From contig OX387194.1 in assembly GCA_947561395.2 (NCBI GenBank), positions 21,128,048 to 21,192,047 on the forward strand: a DNA stretch of 64,000 nucleotides, read 5' to 3'. The notes beneath the pieces are model-generated. The model had not been told where the DNA came from, did not search any database, and was given only the letters and a program-made list of their open reading frames with translations. Numbering within the stretch: the first letter of the stretch is position 1; each line of letters begins with the position of its first letter. Of the stretch, positions 29,719 to 41,592 are shown piece by piece. The stretch comes from Buxus sempervirens. Taxonomy: Eukaryota; Streptophyta; Magnoliopsida; Buxales; Buxaceae. Position numbers and translations under genes: made by a program.

Positions 29719-30989
29719 TGTAAAACCCCGGAATTTTCCTAAAATAAATAAATAAATAAATAGATAATTAATAAATAAACTAGAGAGATTTAGAAGTGAA
29801 GATAAATTAGAAAGGGAAAATAGGAACCAAGTATAGAAATCTAATTTATATTATAAAAGAGAATTTGAAGAACTAATATTTAGGTTTTAAAATCCAAATT
29901 ATGAAGAGAAATAATAAGAATAATAATATTTGAGGAATTGTGAAGAAATTTAAAGATTTAGTAAGGAAACTAAAGAGAAGGGTATTTTGGTCATTTCTAA
30001 TTAGTCAAATCCATATGAAGAATAAAATAATAAATTATTAAGTTAAGAAACATAACTAGATCAAAATTTTAATTAGTTGGAATTAAAATAATGAATTTAA
30101 GGTTTAAAAGAAGGAATAAGGACTTAATTGTAATTATACTATTTAGGGTCCTTAATTTTAGTGATATGGGAGAATATTAAATGTTTAGTTAAAATTTAAA
30201 ATTAGGGATGAGAATTAGCACGAAAATTAATTAGAAAATTCTTTAAGAGAAAAGTTTAAGGGAAATAACTAAGAAAAGGGGTAAAGGAGGAAAGAGTTTT
30301 AAAATTTGAAGTAGGGATAACCTATTAGGGTTGTTAATGAGGTGAGCATATAAAAGGGGAAGTATTAGAGAAGTTTTAGGGTTTCAAATAAGCCAAAATG
30401 AGAGGAAGAAGAGAGGAAGAATTTGTGCCTAGACCTGGAGAAAAATAGGAAGACAAATGGAAAGAAGAAAGAGGGGTTTTATGAAGGAGTGCTGCAGATG
30501 GTCGACCAGCCATGTTCGAATGGAGATCTAGAGCAATCCAGTCGTTGGATCGACCTCAAACTTGGTGGTATTGATCTTCACTCGTGGAACTTCAATCTGA
30601 ACGGTGGACATTGGATTTAGAGAAGTCTAAAGAGGTACGATCAAGCTCAGAAAATTGGTGGACAGTCAGGGTTTTCAGAAGAATGAGTTTACACAATAAG
30701 GCAAGTATCAAACCCTTTTGAAACTGGAGAAACTACGGTTGTGTTTGGAGGTTCGGATTTGGGGAGAAAAGAAAAGAAAAGGGGCAAAAAGTCTTTTCCT
30801 CTGTTTGGTGAGGGTTGAGAAAAATAAAAGAGAGGGAAATGGAAAGAAATTTGGCTACCAAATTTTCTCCCCAAAAACGTAGAGATTTGGGGAGAAACGA
30901 AAATCGGGGAGATTTAGGGAGAAATAAGAACACAGGTTCTTCGACAGAAACGAACAAAAAATTCCTCTTCGCGCGCTTGAGCAAAACGT

Positions 30990-31960
30990 TGGAGCACAGA
31001 ACTTTGTTGAGAAACCTTCATTCAAATCTCTTCTCCATCTCCTCAACGTTGGAGAGAAAAACGAAGCAAACGTTGTCTCCACTGCATCTTCACTCTCCAC
31101 GGAGCAAACGTTCTCAGGTCTCCACAGCGTCTTCTCTTCTAGGAAGAACAAACGGCAAGGCTTCAAGTATGTTTTTTTTTAATAATCATCCCCTTGTTCT
31201 TGGGGTTAGGGTTTTTCCTTTTTTTGTAATCGATGTGTTTGTGTTCTGAATGATGTTTATCTAGAATTTTTTATGTGTTTAGTTGAGTCTCTATCAATTG
31301 TTGGGTTTTTAATCAATTTGTTATACAATGTTTGTATTTGCTTGGAGCTCTAAGCACGAACCCTCTCCCTTTTGTTACTTTCTGCTTTTTTTCAAGTCTA
31401 CTGTACAGTTTCAAGTTTACTACTGTGTAATGCTTATAAGGGCCACCATGATTGAGGTGATTTTGAGCACTGTGTGGAACCCTATAATGGGTGCTAATTC
31501 GAGTAGTGGGACAAAGCCTATTTAATAAAGTATTACTTCATGATCTGCATCCATTAGTAAACATGCTATCTGGGAGGCAACTAGCTGCAGAGCAAACTTG
31601 GAAGAAGCTTATAATTGGAGATTATCAGCCTAGAAAATCAATTTTGAAAAATCAAGACTCATGTATACTAAAGTTATGCATAAAAGACATCAGACAATGA
31701 TTGGGCTTACTTTAGAATATAGAAAAGGTAGGTGTGATTGAAAAATATCTCTGAGAACCTGTTATGCTTGCAAGAAAGAGTGAAAGCTTTTATATTATTA
31801 TTACAAGATAAAAAAAATGGGGTTAATGAGGGATGACAAGAGGAAGTGCTTGTACAGGTAGCTACAACTTGTTTTGGTGAAATGAGACATACAAGCAATG
31901 CCAATCTGTCCATTGTCATGTTTTAAGATGAGTGATTAAAGATTGGTGTGAGGTGGATGG
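30990..31960. other. 5' non-coding region of the PIF element
   Basis: No gene recognised. It starts pyrimidine- and CTC-rich (31000-31170), possibly a promoter and leader, with a GT-rich intron-like stretch after 31165. Confidence 0.35.
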
Positions 31961-32700
31961 CATTTAGAACAAATTATGGTGGAATCATGAAGGGAAAAAG
32001 AAGTCAGTTCAGTTGTTATATTGGGAGAGAATGTGCTATCCAAAGAGGATGGGTGGTCGGACTTTGAAAAGCTATATTATGAGCCAAGCTTTGTTGGCAG
32101 AGCAGCTTTTGGATATTCATGATGGATAGAGACAACATGGGTTGAAAATTTTGAAGAGCCAGTGTGCAAGGAATGTTAAACCAAGCAAGGTCAAAGAAAT
32201 AGTTATGCCAAGAAGTATTTGGTGTGTGGGACCAGGAGAAAGAATTAGATGTTTAGATGGTTGCATGGCTGCCTATAAGGATAAGTCAAAGGTGGGATCA
32301 GGTCCTTTCTTGTTACAGATGTAAGTGAAAGATCTGTGCATTTTTCGGGAGAAAAAAAATAATGGAATTTGAAGCTGTGTTAATCCAAAGGAAAATTGTT
32401 ATTGATAAACATGGACAGCATTATAGACTGACTTGGACAACTAGAAGAGATGGTAAACTTAGTATAAAGCCATAGATGCAGCTTTATGGAAAGAAAAGGA
32501 AAAGGTGTTGAGAAATCAAAGTAGCTGAATTCAATGTGATCGAGAGAAGTCCTTCCTTCAATGAGCAGACTATGTCCTTAGGAAGAGCAGGAATCAGATG
32601 ATCACATTTTAATTCAGTGCAGAAAAGTGATAAAGATGTGGTTTACTCTTCCATGGATCTTTCAATCTGGGAGAGAATCACTAGAAGGCCATGTGAACAA
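31961..32700 (+). pseudogene. LINE (non-LTR retrotransposon) reverse transcriptase 3' fragment, decayed
   Basis: Short plus-strand stretches match the region after the RT domain of plant LINEs: WWNHEGKKKSVQLLYWERM, CYPKRMGG, ALLAEQLLD (about 31970-32115). Further on is the zinc-binding RT block EEQESDDHILIQCRKVIKMW (about 32585-32645). Several stops and frame changes separate them. It lies inside the PIF element, upstream of its transposase. Confidence 0.55.
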
Positions 32701-33202
32701 GCCTTCTAACTTATTATCACTACTTAAAAGGGGTTGGATTGGGATTCAATTTCATGGTTCTACGCTGCTAGATTTGAACCAGGGATGATATGGTTTTGTT
32801 TTCATTAATATGTCTGGAAAAATCCTCCCTTGCTTACAAGAACTAAGGGTGCCATTTGACTTGCTCAATCAAAGAACTAATTAAGCCAACTAACATTGGT
32901 TATTTGATGATCTATTTAACTTGAATTTAATTTAAGTTTGAGACCGGATCAAACATCAATGTACCCTGGTTAAAGAACTGATTTTACTGCCATTTTAGTC
33001 GACTATACAGTTCATCAATTAAAAAAAATAAGAAAAAAGGATTATATAAGAAACATCAGTGCCAATCTATGTTTAAAGTATTACAACAGATGACCCAACT
33101 GATTTTACTGCCATTTTTCTCAACTGTTAAAGGTCTTACTTTAATTAACAATTGTTTATGCTATCTTGTTTGATCAAATTATAATTTATTTAATTTATGT
33201 AG

Positions 33203-34575
33203 ATGGAGAGTATTGAGGAGTGGGAAAGAAAATGAAAGTGGGCTGCTGCTACTGCTGTATCAAATGCAGTGCATGCAACTTGTTTTACCTTAGTATTCTA
33301 TTATTCAAATTATGTGGATAGGGATATTTCAGATTACAAAGATGAAGTTAGGGATGATTTGATGGAAAGACTTACTCAAAAAAGTGATAAGCGTTGCCGT
33401 CATTCATTACGTATGGGGGTAGAAGCCTTTGCTAAGTTAGTTCGTATATTTCGAGAAATAAACAGACTTAGTGATACATGGAATTGTACCGTGGAGGAAC
33501 AAGTTGCAAAGTTTCTTCATATTCTTGCTCATAATGTGAAGAATAGAGTTATTGGCTTATATTTTCAACGTTCCGGTGAGACAATCAGTCAACAATTTCA
33601 TCAAGTGTTAAGGGCAATCATATCATTAGAAGAACACTTCATAAAACAGCCTGATGGAATTGAGACCCCTACTGAAATCACAAGCAACATCAAATTTTGG
33701 CCTTATTTCAAGGTATTAAATATATTTAAAATCATTCTATAGGATTATTTTGTAAGGTATTTACATGGATGTCACATATCTACATATAAATCATTACAGG
33801 ATTGTATAGGAGCTATTGACGGTTCACATTTCCATGTGAAAGTAGCAAAGGAAGACGTGCCTAGGTATAGAGGAAGAAAAGAATATCCAACCCAGAATGT
33901 CTTAGCAGCTTGCACCTTTGATCTAAAGTTCACTTATGTCTTGGCTGGTTGGGAGGGATCTGCTTCCGACTCAAAGATATTGAATAATGCTTTAAGAAAG
34001 GAAACTGACAAACTCAATGTACCCGAAGGTGGTAGAATGTTTTAGTCTATTGTTATTGATTTTTTGTTCTTAAATTTATTAAGTATTAATTCCAAATCTT
34101 TCATTTTCTAGGTAAATATTATTTAGCAGATGCTGGATTCATGTTAAAAAAGGATTTTCTTGTCCCATATAGAGGCACTCGGTATCATCTTAAGGAATAT
34201 TCAATCCAACAACCTGAAAACATTCAAGAGATCTTTAATCACCGTCACTCATCATTAAGAAATGCCATTGAAAGGGCATTTGGAGTTCTAAAAAAGAGGT
34301 TTCCAATCATTGCTAGTGGAACAGAGCCCCAGTATCCGATTGATACACAGACAAATATTATCTGGGCTACATGCATCTTTCACAACTATTTGATGGGCAT
34401 TAATCCAGATCCTAGCCTAATTGCTATTGCAGACAAAGAATTAGAGGAACAAGAGCCAGAAGTGGAGGAGGCACCATTTATGTCTCTAGCTGATGATTGT
34501 AGAGTGGGTGAAACTTTAAGGCATGAAATTGCAGAAGCAATGTGGAGTGAATATAATACTAATCGTGGGAGATGA
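33203..34575 (+). CDS. PIF/Harbinger DDE transposase (401 codons, three exons), one nonsense codon near the start
   Basis: Exons 33203-33712, 33800-34031 and 34112-34575 join in frame (1206 nt), with GT...AG introns of 87 and 80 bp. The N-terminal part has the helix-turn-helix region (RCRHSLRMGVEAFAKLVRIF, EEQVAKFLHILAHNVKNRVI, FQRSGETISQQFHQVL). The DDE domain shows D in CIGAIDGSHFHV, D in LAGWEGSASDSKIL and E in LRNAIERAFGVLKKRFPI. It would cut and join the element ends together with its Myb-like partner. The frame from ATG 33203 has TGA at codon 11 (33233-33235, WERK then KWAAAT), again explained by CGA to TGA. A start at a later Met would lose little of the known domains, so residual function cannot be excluded. 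Confidence 0.88.
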
Positions 34576-35000
34576 AGTGATCTTCATTATCTCTTAACTT
34601 TTTGTTAGAACTTTTTTGTGAAAGCAAAAGGAATAGGCACATATTCATTTTTTTTAGCTCAAAGATAAATGAAAATATATGGTTGTTTTTGAAGTTTCTT
34701 GCTTGTATAAGATTGATAGAAGATATACATGTAACCTTTTTGTAAGGAGTCAAGATTATACAATGATAACCTTTTTGTGAAAGCAAAGTTTCAGTTTTTC
34801 TTTCCTTGTTTGTCCATTTTCTCATGATTGATTTTATTGTTCTTAGTAAAGAAAGTTCAGAAATATAGAAAATATTCAGAAATATAGAAAAGACTTACTC
34901 ATGTTTAAGTTGTGCTTTTTGTAGATAAATTTTTAGCATCCAATCTTCTCATTTGTTTATCTTGTCTATATATGTGTTGCACATTTTTTCAGATTGAACA

Positions 35001-35932
35001 ATGGATAATTCTCACATAGAAACATCTGAGATGAAGGAGAAAAAGTACTTCAATTGGACAACAGAGATGGATGAATGCATGTTAGAAGGACTTATTGAAC
35101 AGATGCAACTTGGACAAAAACCTGATAGGAGTTTTTCCAACACTGCATATATGAAGGTTGCAGGTATTTTGTGTCAAAGGTTTAATATTATTTGCACGGT
35201 ACAACACTTGAAGAATCGTTTGAAAACTTTGAAAATTTTTTTTGGAGTAGCTCATGACTTACTAAATGCTAGTGGATTTAGTCTTAATAGTGATGGGGTT
35301 GTTCAAGCAGAACCAGAAGTCTGGTCTGAATATTTAAAAGTAAGTATTTATATTTCTTTTGCTATCTTTATATAGTGACGAATATGTATTAACAGACTTC
35401 TAACATTATCATTTATGGAACTTGACAGTCACATCCATATGCGAAGAACTTCCAAACGAAGCCAATTTTGAACTACGAAAATATGCAAACGCTCTTTGGA
35501 AAGGATAGAGCAACTGGTCAGCATGGTGAGACAGCGAAAGAAAGGCGTTTATGTTATGAAAAGGAAGCAAGTGAGACCAGTGCCAACAATATGGACAACA
35601 ATTTGGAGGATAATGATAGTGGGTTGCAGAACATGGTTGAGAGTATCATCAGCCAGCCATCTGGAAGTAAGACTACTCCACCAAACAAAAAGCTTAGAGC
35701 AATTGATTCATTGAGAGAAGAGTTAAAAGCACTTAAAAGTGCAATAGATGCAGTAGCAAAGGCACTTGAGAGGGGCAATGCTCGCTCATACACAGAAGAA
35801 GAACTGTTTAATGAAGTGATAAAAATTGATGGTTTGGATGACGATTATCAAATGACAGCATATGACTATATTGCTGGAGATATCACTAGAGCAAGATCTT
35901 TTATGGGAGTGCCACAAGAGCGACGTAAGTAG
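35001..35932 (+). CDS. PIF/Harbinger Myb/SANT-like DNA-binding partner (280 aa, two exons)
   Basis: Exons 35001-35339 and 35429-35932 join in frame (843 nt) across an 89-bp intron (GTAAGT...GACAG). The N-terminal trihelix/Myb-like domain is visible as YFNWTTEMDECMLEGLIEQM, AYMKVAGILCQRFNI, TVQHLKNRLKTLKIFF. Next come the usual 'HPYAKNFQTKPILNYENMQTLFG' linker region, an acidic/Asn-rich stretch, a helix (LREELKALKSAIDAVAKALE) and a C-terminal 'DYIAGDITRARSFMGVP' block typical of the family. In related elements (Ping/Pong, PIF) this protein binds subterminal DNA and recruits the transposase. The frame is intact. Confidence 0.9.
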
Positions 35933-36511
35933 TGGTTAGAGATGAAGATGGGCAGCAACCATTCTACCTTGCCATAATCAAACTTCTTGGTTTTATGACT
36001 CTTACTAGGCTTTAATGTATGACTTAGACCTGCAAACTTGGGTATAAGGTTTTTGGATTCTTATTTTTATGCTTGGTATTTGGTAATGCTTAATTTGTAA
36101 GGTTTTTGGATTCTTATTTTTATGACTCTTTCTAGGCTTTAATTTACTTTTTAGGTCTTCAATGTTATATCTGATGCTACAGATCAATTATTTACCAGGT
36201 TTTTACAGTCTTCATGCTTGTGTGGTAAAGTTTGTAAAGTTTTGATTGTTATGTGCTAGACTCTTACATGGTGTACCTCTATGGTGAATTTGGAAAACTT
36301 AGCTATTAGCGATGAGGGTGGATCTGTATATTGCAATCCAGGAAACTTGGTTTTGGGCTTTCAGATTTGCTGTGAATTATACTGGATCGAGTTGGATTAC
36401 CAATTTAGGATTTTTGCCACATCTTGCTCCTGTTTCTTAATTTGGTTTTTGGGGAGTGATCTGCATTTTTGGGGTGGTGATTAAATGGAAATGCTTGTTT
36501 TATGTGTGCAA

Positions 36512-37164
36512 AGATGATGCAGTCAGTAATGCTTTGATAGACATGTATTCAAAGTGCGGGAACATCAAAGATGGTCGTTTGGTGTTTGAAATGATGAGTG
36601 AGCGAGAAGTGTCTCCTGGAATTCAATGATCTCAGGTTATTCTCTGCATGGTCTAGGTCGAGATGCTTTGCAGATTTTTGAAAAGATGAGAGTAACCAAG
36701 ATTAAACCCAATCTGGTTACCTTTATCGTCATCCTATCAGCATGTAGCAACATACGACTAGTCGATCTTGGACAATTCTATTTTAATTCCATGGTTCAGG
36801 ACTATGGCATTGAACCATGTATAGAGCACTATACATGTATGGTATGGCTTTTAGGGCGTTCGGGTCATCTTGATAAAGCTGCGAAGTTGATCAAGGAAAT
36901 TCCGTTTGAGCCTAGAATTATGGTGTGGCGAGCGCTGCTTGGTGCATGTGTGATTCACAATGACATTGAACTTGGGAGAATCTTTGCGCGACATGTGCTT
37001 GAGATTGAACCTAATGATGATGCAACCCATGTATTATTGTCCAATATGTATGCCAATGCAAGATGGGATAATGTTGAACACATAAGGAAATTCATGAAAA
37101 TAAAAGGAGTGAAGAAGGAACCAGGCGCTAAATGGAAATGCTTGTTCAGGAAACTCGCTTCTTA
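36512..37164 (+). pseudogene. PPR protein 3' fragment captured by the PIF element
   Basis: Begins in mid-repeat with VSNALIDMYSKCGNIKDGRL and VFEMMSEREV. A one-base insertion at about 36614 shifts the frame, which continues SWNSMISGYSLHGLGRDALQ, KPNLVTFIVILSACS, HYTCMVWLLGRSGHLDKAAK, VWRALLGACVIHNDIELGRI, VLLSNMYANARWDNVEHIRK and ends in KGVKKEPGAKW with a stop soon after. This is the C-terminal part of a PLS-class PPR protein with its E motif; there is no DYW domain. It lies between the Myb gene and the right terminal repeat of the PIF element, in sense orientation. Confidence 0.85.
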
Positions 37165-39099
37165 ACCTGACCTGACCCGGTTCCATCTCGACCCGGCCCG
37201 ATTCCAACTCGGTGGGGTAGGTTTGGGTTTCGGTCGTGGCTAAACCCTTATCCGGACCCGAACCCACCCCGTTGCTATTCTTGGACTCAACTACGAAAAA
37301 ATAAAAAAAAATAATTATTTCATTTTCCTTTTGATTTTCTCTACAACCAACCAAACAGTAGAAATGATTTCTAAAAAATTTTCTTCTTTGTTTTCTCTAG
37401 CAAACCAAAAAATAGAAAATTTCATATTTTCCTTTCTTTTCTTCTCTTTTCTTTTTGAGATTTCATTTCTTTTCTCCCCAAATCCAAGGTTCCAAACACA
37501 GCCTACATGATTTTTGTATGTTTTAGCTGCTTAATCGTGGTTTATTTGGATTCAGATTTCGTTTTGAAAAGTTGGGAGATTATAAGTTGGTTTTGTTTTC
37601 ATATTCTTTAAAAGAATCAACAAAAGTGTTAATTATAAGAGTTTTAATTTAATAGGTTAGACTTAAATCAACTTTTAATCACTAAGATTAGGTTAGGACT
37701 GTCTTAGAGGTAATTTAGAATGAAAGTGAGTTGGTTAGAAATAATTTAAAACTACAAAAATTCTTGAACATTTCGGAAATCTGAAAACCCAGAGAAACAG
37801 GGAGTTTTGGCCGAGCGCTTGAGTGTTGCTCGAGCACAATAGCAGGCGTCCTGCATGTGTATCTTGAAACAGAATAAAAACTGAACTTTAAACCTAACGC
37901 CCAGTTGACTGCTCGAGCGCCATCGCGAGCGGCTAAGCAGAACTTTACTCAGAAACGGACGCCGAGCAAGCCGCTCGAGAGCCCAGTCGAGCAACCTCTG
38001 TCAGAAATTTCCAGATTTTGTAATTCAAGCTCAGATCTAATTTTTAATGATTTTTCTTGGAATTCTAAAGTTTTAACACCTATAATTAAACGTGTATTTA
38101 CAGAATTGTTTGTGGATGATTTGAAGTGTAAATGAGTAGTTTAAATGGCTAAGATGGTTAGAAATGCTTTTGTATGATTGATTCCCATGATTAGAACTGA
38201 TTTTCGAAGTGATTAGTGTAGGTTTCAGCTTTGATAGAATTCTAACCAAGCATGATTTCCGTGGATAAATCTTGATTCATTTGAACGATATATGTGTTTT
38301 TATTTGTCCTAAATTGTTCTAGCACATTTAGAAGATGATTTAAAATGGTTTTGAATTAGGATTGCTGCTTTAGATTAAGAATATTCAAATTTTTAATGAT
38401 TTACGCAACTTTTCGGAACCTGTAGAAAACTTGAAATTTGTCTTGGCGCCTGAAGCGTGGCTTGAGCGCCCCTTTGGGCGCCCAACCAAATTTAAACCTA
38501 AAAAATCCAACCCCTGTTTTTAAGCCTACGCCTAAAGCGCGACTCGAGCGCCCAACCTGTGTCTTTTTAACCTGAAAGTCCAAATTTTAGACAAATCGAA
38601 CGCCTGAAGCGCGGCTCAGGCGCCCAAGACAGAAAACCACATTTTTCCCAAATTGAGTTGATTTCAACTACAGAATTGCTTTTAATCAAATCCAACATAT
38701 GTACTATTAAGATTTTGCTATTTAGGAAGTGCTTGCACAAGAATTTTATTAAAATTTAATTTTATAAAGATTTTGTGCACGTTCTACAAAACATGAGTTT
38801 TTGTGATACTCTTGGTTCCAAACGTTTCCCTTTTATACAAAACTTGATTTTAAGAGTTCCTACACCTGTATTTGAACTATCTGAACATGTTTTGAGCTCT
38901 GAATGATTTAATATACACTCGGATTATTTTGCCCATTGAAATCGTGATTTTTGAGATATGTATTTGACTCCATGTATGGGATTTTGACTGGCTATTGTGA
39001 CTAGGCCATTGCCTAATTTATTTATTCCACCATTGCAGTTATGTTTCTGGCACTATTGTGTCTCTGCTATTGCAGTGGTCTTATTGTTTATATCCTCAG

Positions 39100-39385
39100 T
39101 CCGTGTACTCGGCGGGATACTTCCTCAATTCGTGTACTCGGTGGGAAGCGTATTATTTCTTTTATCATCAGTCCGTGTACTCGGCGGGATACTTCCTCAA
39201 TTCGTGTACTCGGTGGGAAGCGTGTTATTCTCATTGGCGTGTGCCTTATATCCTCCGTTCGTGTACTCGGCAGGATACTTCCTCAATCCGTGTACTCGGT
39301 GGGAAGCGTGTTTCATGGCAGTTGCCTTGTATTGTTTTATGGCGGTTGCCTTTTATCCTTAGCCCGTGTACTCGGCGGGATACGT
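39100..39385 (+). repeat. Tandem repeat within the long LTR, about 72-bp unit
   Basis: The landmark 'cgtgtactcggcggg' and its half-unit variant 'cgtgtactcggtggg' alternate at about 39102, 39131, 39174, 39202, 39260, 39289 and 39365. The full unit is 72 bp in the first two copies and longer after that. All three plus-strand frames are open over it, giving three repetitive shadow ORFs. Not coding. Confidence 0.85.
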
Positions 39386-41592
39386 CATTATGTTTGTGTT
39401 TAAATTTCACAGTGTTGGTATTTTTATTTCACTGAATCGAGATTTCAAGAAAGAATGGATTTAACGTATTGAGGCAAGTAGAAATACCTTGAAGACTGGA
39501 GGAACTGCATGGTTTTGATGTTTTGATTTATATATGATTGTTTTGATTAGCCAAAAAATTATTTACATGGATCCATCTGGTTTTTATTGATGAGTTTTCT
39601 TGATCTTGAAGAAAATTAGAAAAGTGTTGGTGATTTATAGATTTGATTTTGTAGAGGATCATAGAATGGTAATTAATTGACACAAATTAATCTAGGGTGT
39701 TGTAGGTATGATTTAGAATACTAAGGAATTAATTTAGACTAGTTAAACTCAAAGAAACAACACAAAATCCGAAATTTGTGAAATTGACAAAATCTGCCGG
39801 AATTGTACGGGCGCCTAGTGATCACCTAGGCGACCTATACAAAATTTTCAGAATTTTTTAATATGAATAGATGTTTAATAATTTTTCTAGTAATTTAATT
39901 ATTATAACACCTTTATAAAGACCATATTTAGGTATAGAAATTTACTAAATTTAATTTGGTATTAAACCAATTAATTTGGAACCATAAATATAGGTGGGTG
40001 CATAAAAGGGCCAAAATCTGGGGAATCGTGGTTAGGAACAATTTCAACTTGTATTTATGTATTGAAATCATCTTCTAAGCTTTATTTTAGGTCTGTGGAA
40101 TGTGCTGGAATTGAAAAATAACAGAAAATATAAAAGTTAATACCTTAGGTTGTAAGTATTTGGATCTTAATAGATGAATAATTAGGGAAATCTAGGCAAG
40201 TCATCAAGAACCTTGCTTGTGCTAAGAAATTGTGAACACTAATTGTCTGGAATTTTAATAATTCTGTTTTCCACTGTGGTTATACTTATAAATTTTATTT
40301 TGGATACTACTTGGAGAATTGAATGTGTTTTCTTGCAAAAGTTTTTATTTTGGGTTTATGGGGATTGAGTCCTGGATTTCTCATGAAATTGGATACTTTG
40401 GTTGTGTTTATGATTTCTGGTTATGGATTGGATTATGGTATGGTGTTGGATTTTCTTTCTATCATGATTGAGTGATATTGTTTCCTGTGGTTGAGTTGAT
40501 ACTAGCTTTTATAGTAGAGATGGGTAATCCTCTGTTGTAGACATGTGTAATCCTCTACGTAAAGATGTGTAGTCCTTTACGGTAAAAGTATATATGCCTC
40601 CTACAGTAGAAGTTTGTGTCCTCCCATGCTAGAGATGCAATTACTACGTGTTTTATTTATGAGTCTCGTGGTCTGTGTCTAGTGGGCATAGTTGTATAAG
40701 AATCCATAGAATAAGCTAGATATTGAAGGGATATCTATTTTGGGTTGTGTACTCCCATTTGCAGGCGCGCTTCTTTTGCAAGTTAGTTTGCTCTGGAAGG
40801 TCCCGTGTCTATAGGGTCATTTCGAGCCTTGCTGGTGATTCCTGTACGTGCGGATCAGCGGCTATCTCCATGTATTGATTCAGGGGCCACATGCTGGTGG
40901 TTCATGCCAACTCTATTGAGTTTGAGCGCAATAAGTCGATGACTACGGCTCTTATCGTCAGAATAATATTCGGGTTTTAGTGTCATAGTTGCTTCACCCA
41001 TAAGACGCACGGTGGCATAGCATTGAAGAGTGTCTTCTCAAAAACTTATCTTTCTTTGTGAGTCCTACGAGGTCACATGTGGTTTTGTATATGTTTTACC
41101 ATCTTTGCTGAAATCATTTTCTTCAATACTTGTTGGCTTCATATGATTTGTTTTATCGTTAAATTGACATTATTTCTATTGACTCCAATTACTTGCCTAT
41201 ACATTGATTAATCGTATACCTCATGACTACTTCTTAAATTAGACCATTTTTATTGCATGCACCTGCTACTTGCTGAGATGTATGTCTCACTCCTGTTTGC
41301 ACCTATTTTTCAGGTTTGCATTGGAGAGATCGTCAAGATGGGGTAGAGTATTCATGGGTAGAAATGTAATTGTCATTGTTGTTCACTTTTAGAATAGACA
41401 GACTTTATTGTAAATTAATTTGAATTAACGTGTATAAAGAATTGATATATTTCCCACCATAACTTTGATGTAGATAATTAATTTTAAAAATTCCTTGTTA
41501 ATTGTAGATTGTTCTGACCCCATTTTTACAGTAGCACTTCAGATTGAGTTGGATGCCTATTTTGCATTGACCCGGGTTCGGGGCGTTACAAT

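Larger units (their letters stand above)
30737..37503 (+). mobile_element. PIF/Harbinger DNA transposon, 6.77 kb, nearly autonomous
   Basis: Terminal inverted repeats begin GGTTGTGTTTGGA on the left and GGCTGTGTTTGGA on the right (reverse complement), followed in both by 'tcggatttggggagaaaag'-like sequence. The 3-bp flank TAC is duplicated (30734-30736, 37504-37506). It encodes the two proteins expected for this superfamily, a DDE transposase and a Myb/SANT-like protein, both on the + strand with clean introns. It also carries a decayed LINE fragment and a PPR fragment. It inserted in the LTR at 29719-41590. Confidence 0.9.
29719..41590 (-). mobile_element. Long LTR (minus orientation) split by a PIF element
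   Basis: Read on the minus strand it begins TGTAACGCCCCG (at 41590) and ends GGGGTTTTACA (at 29719), like the solo LTR at 44064-46618. The block at about 38850-38915 is the reverse complement of 45095-45160, so the two are the same family in opposite orientation. Without the inserted PIF element it is about 5.1 kb, twice the length of the 2.56-kb solo LTR. It holds several copies of 'gcgctcgagcg'-type blocks (about 37800-38000, 38430-38640, 39800) and a tandem repeat (39100-39380). No matching 5-bp duplication is seen (ACATC left, ATTTG right). It may be two LTRs fused or a longer variant. No internal genes. Confidence 0.6.

Noticed and set aside
38997..39435. Three overlapping plus-strand ORFs of 120-125 codons
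   Set aside because: All three frames are open over a 72-bp tandem repeat whose length is a multiple of three; repetitive peptides, no gene.
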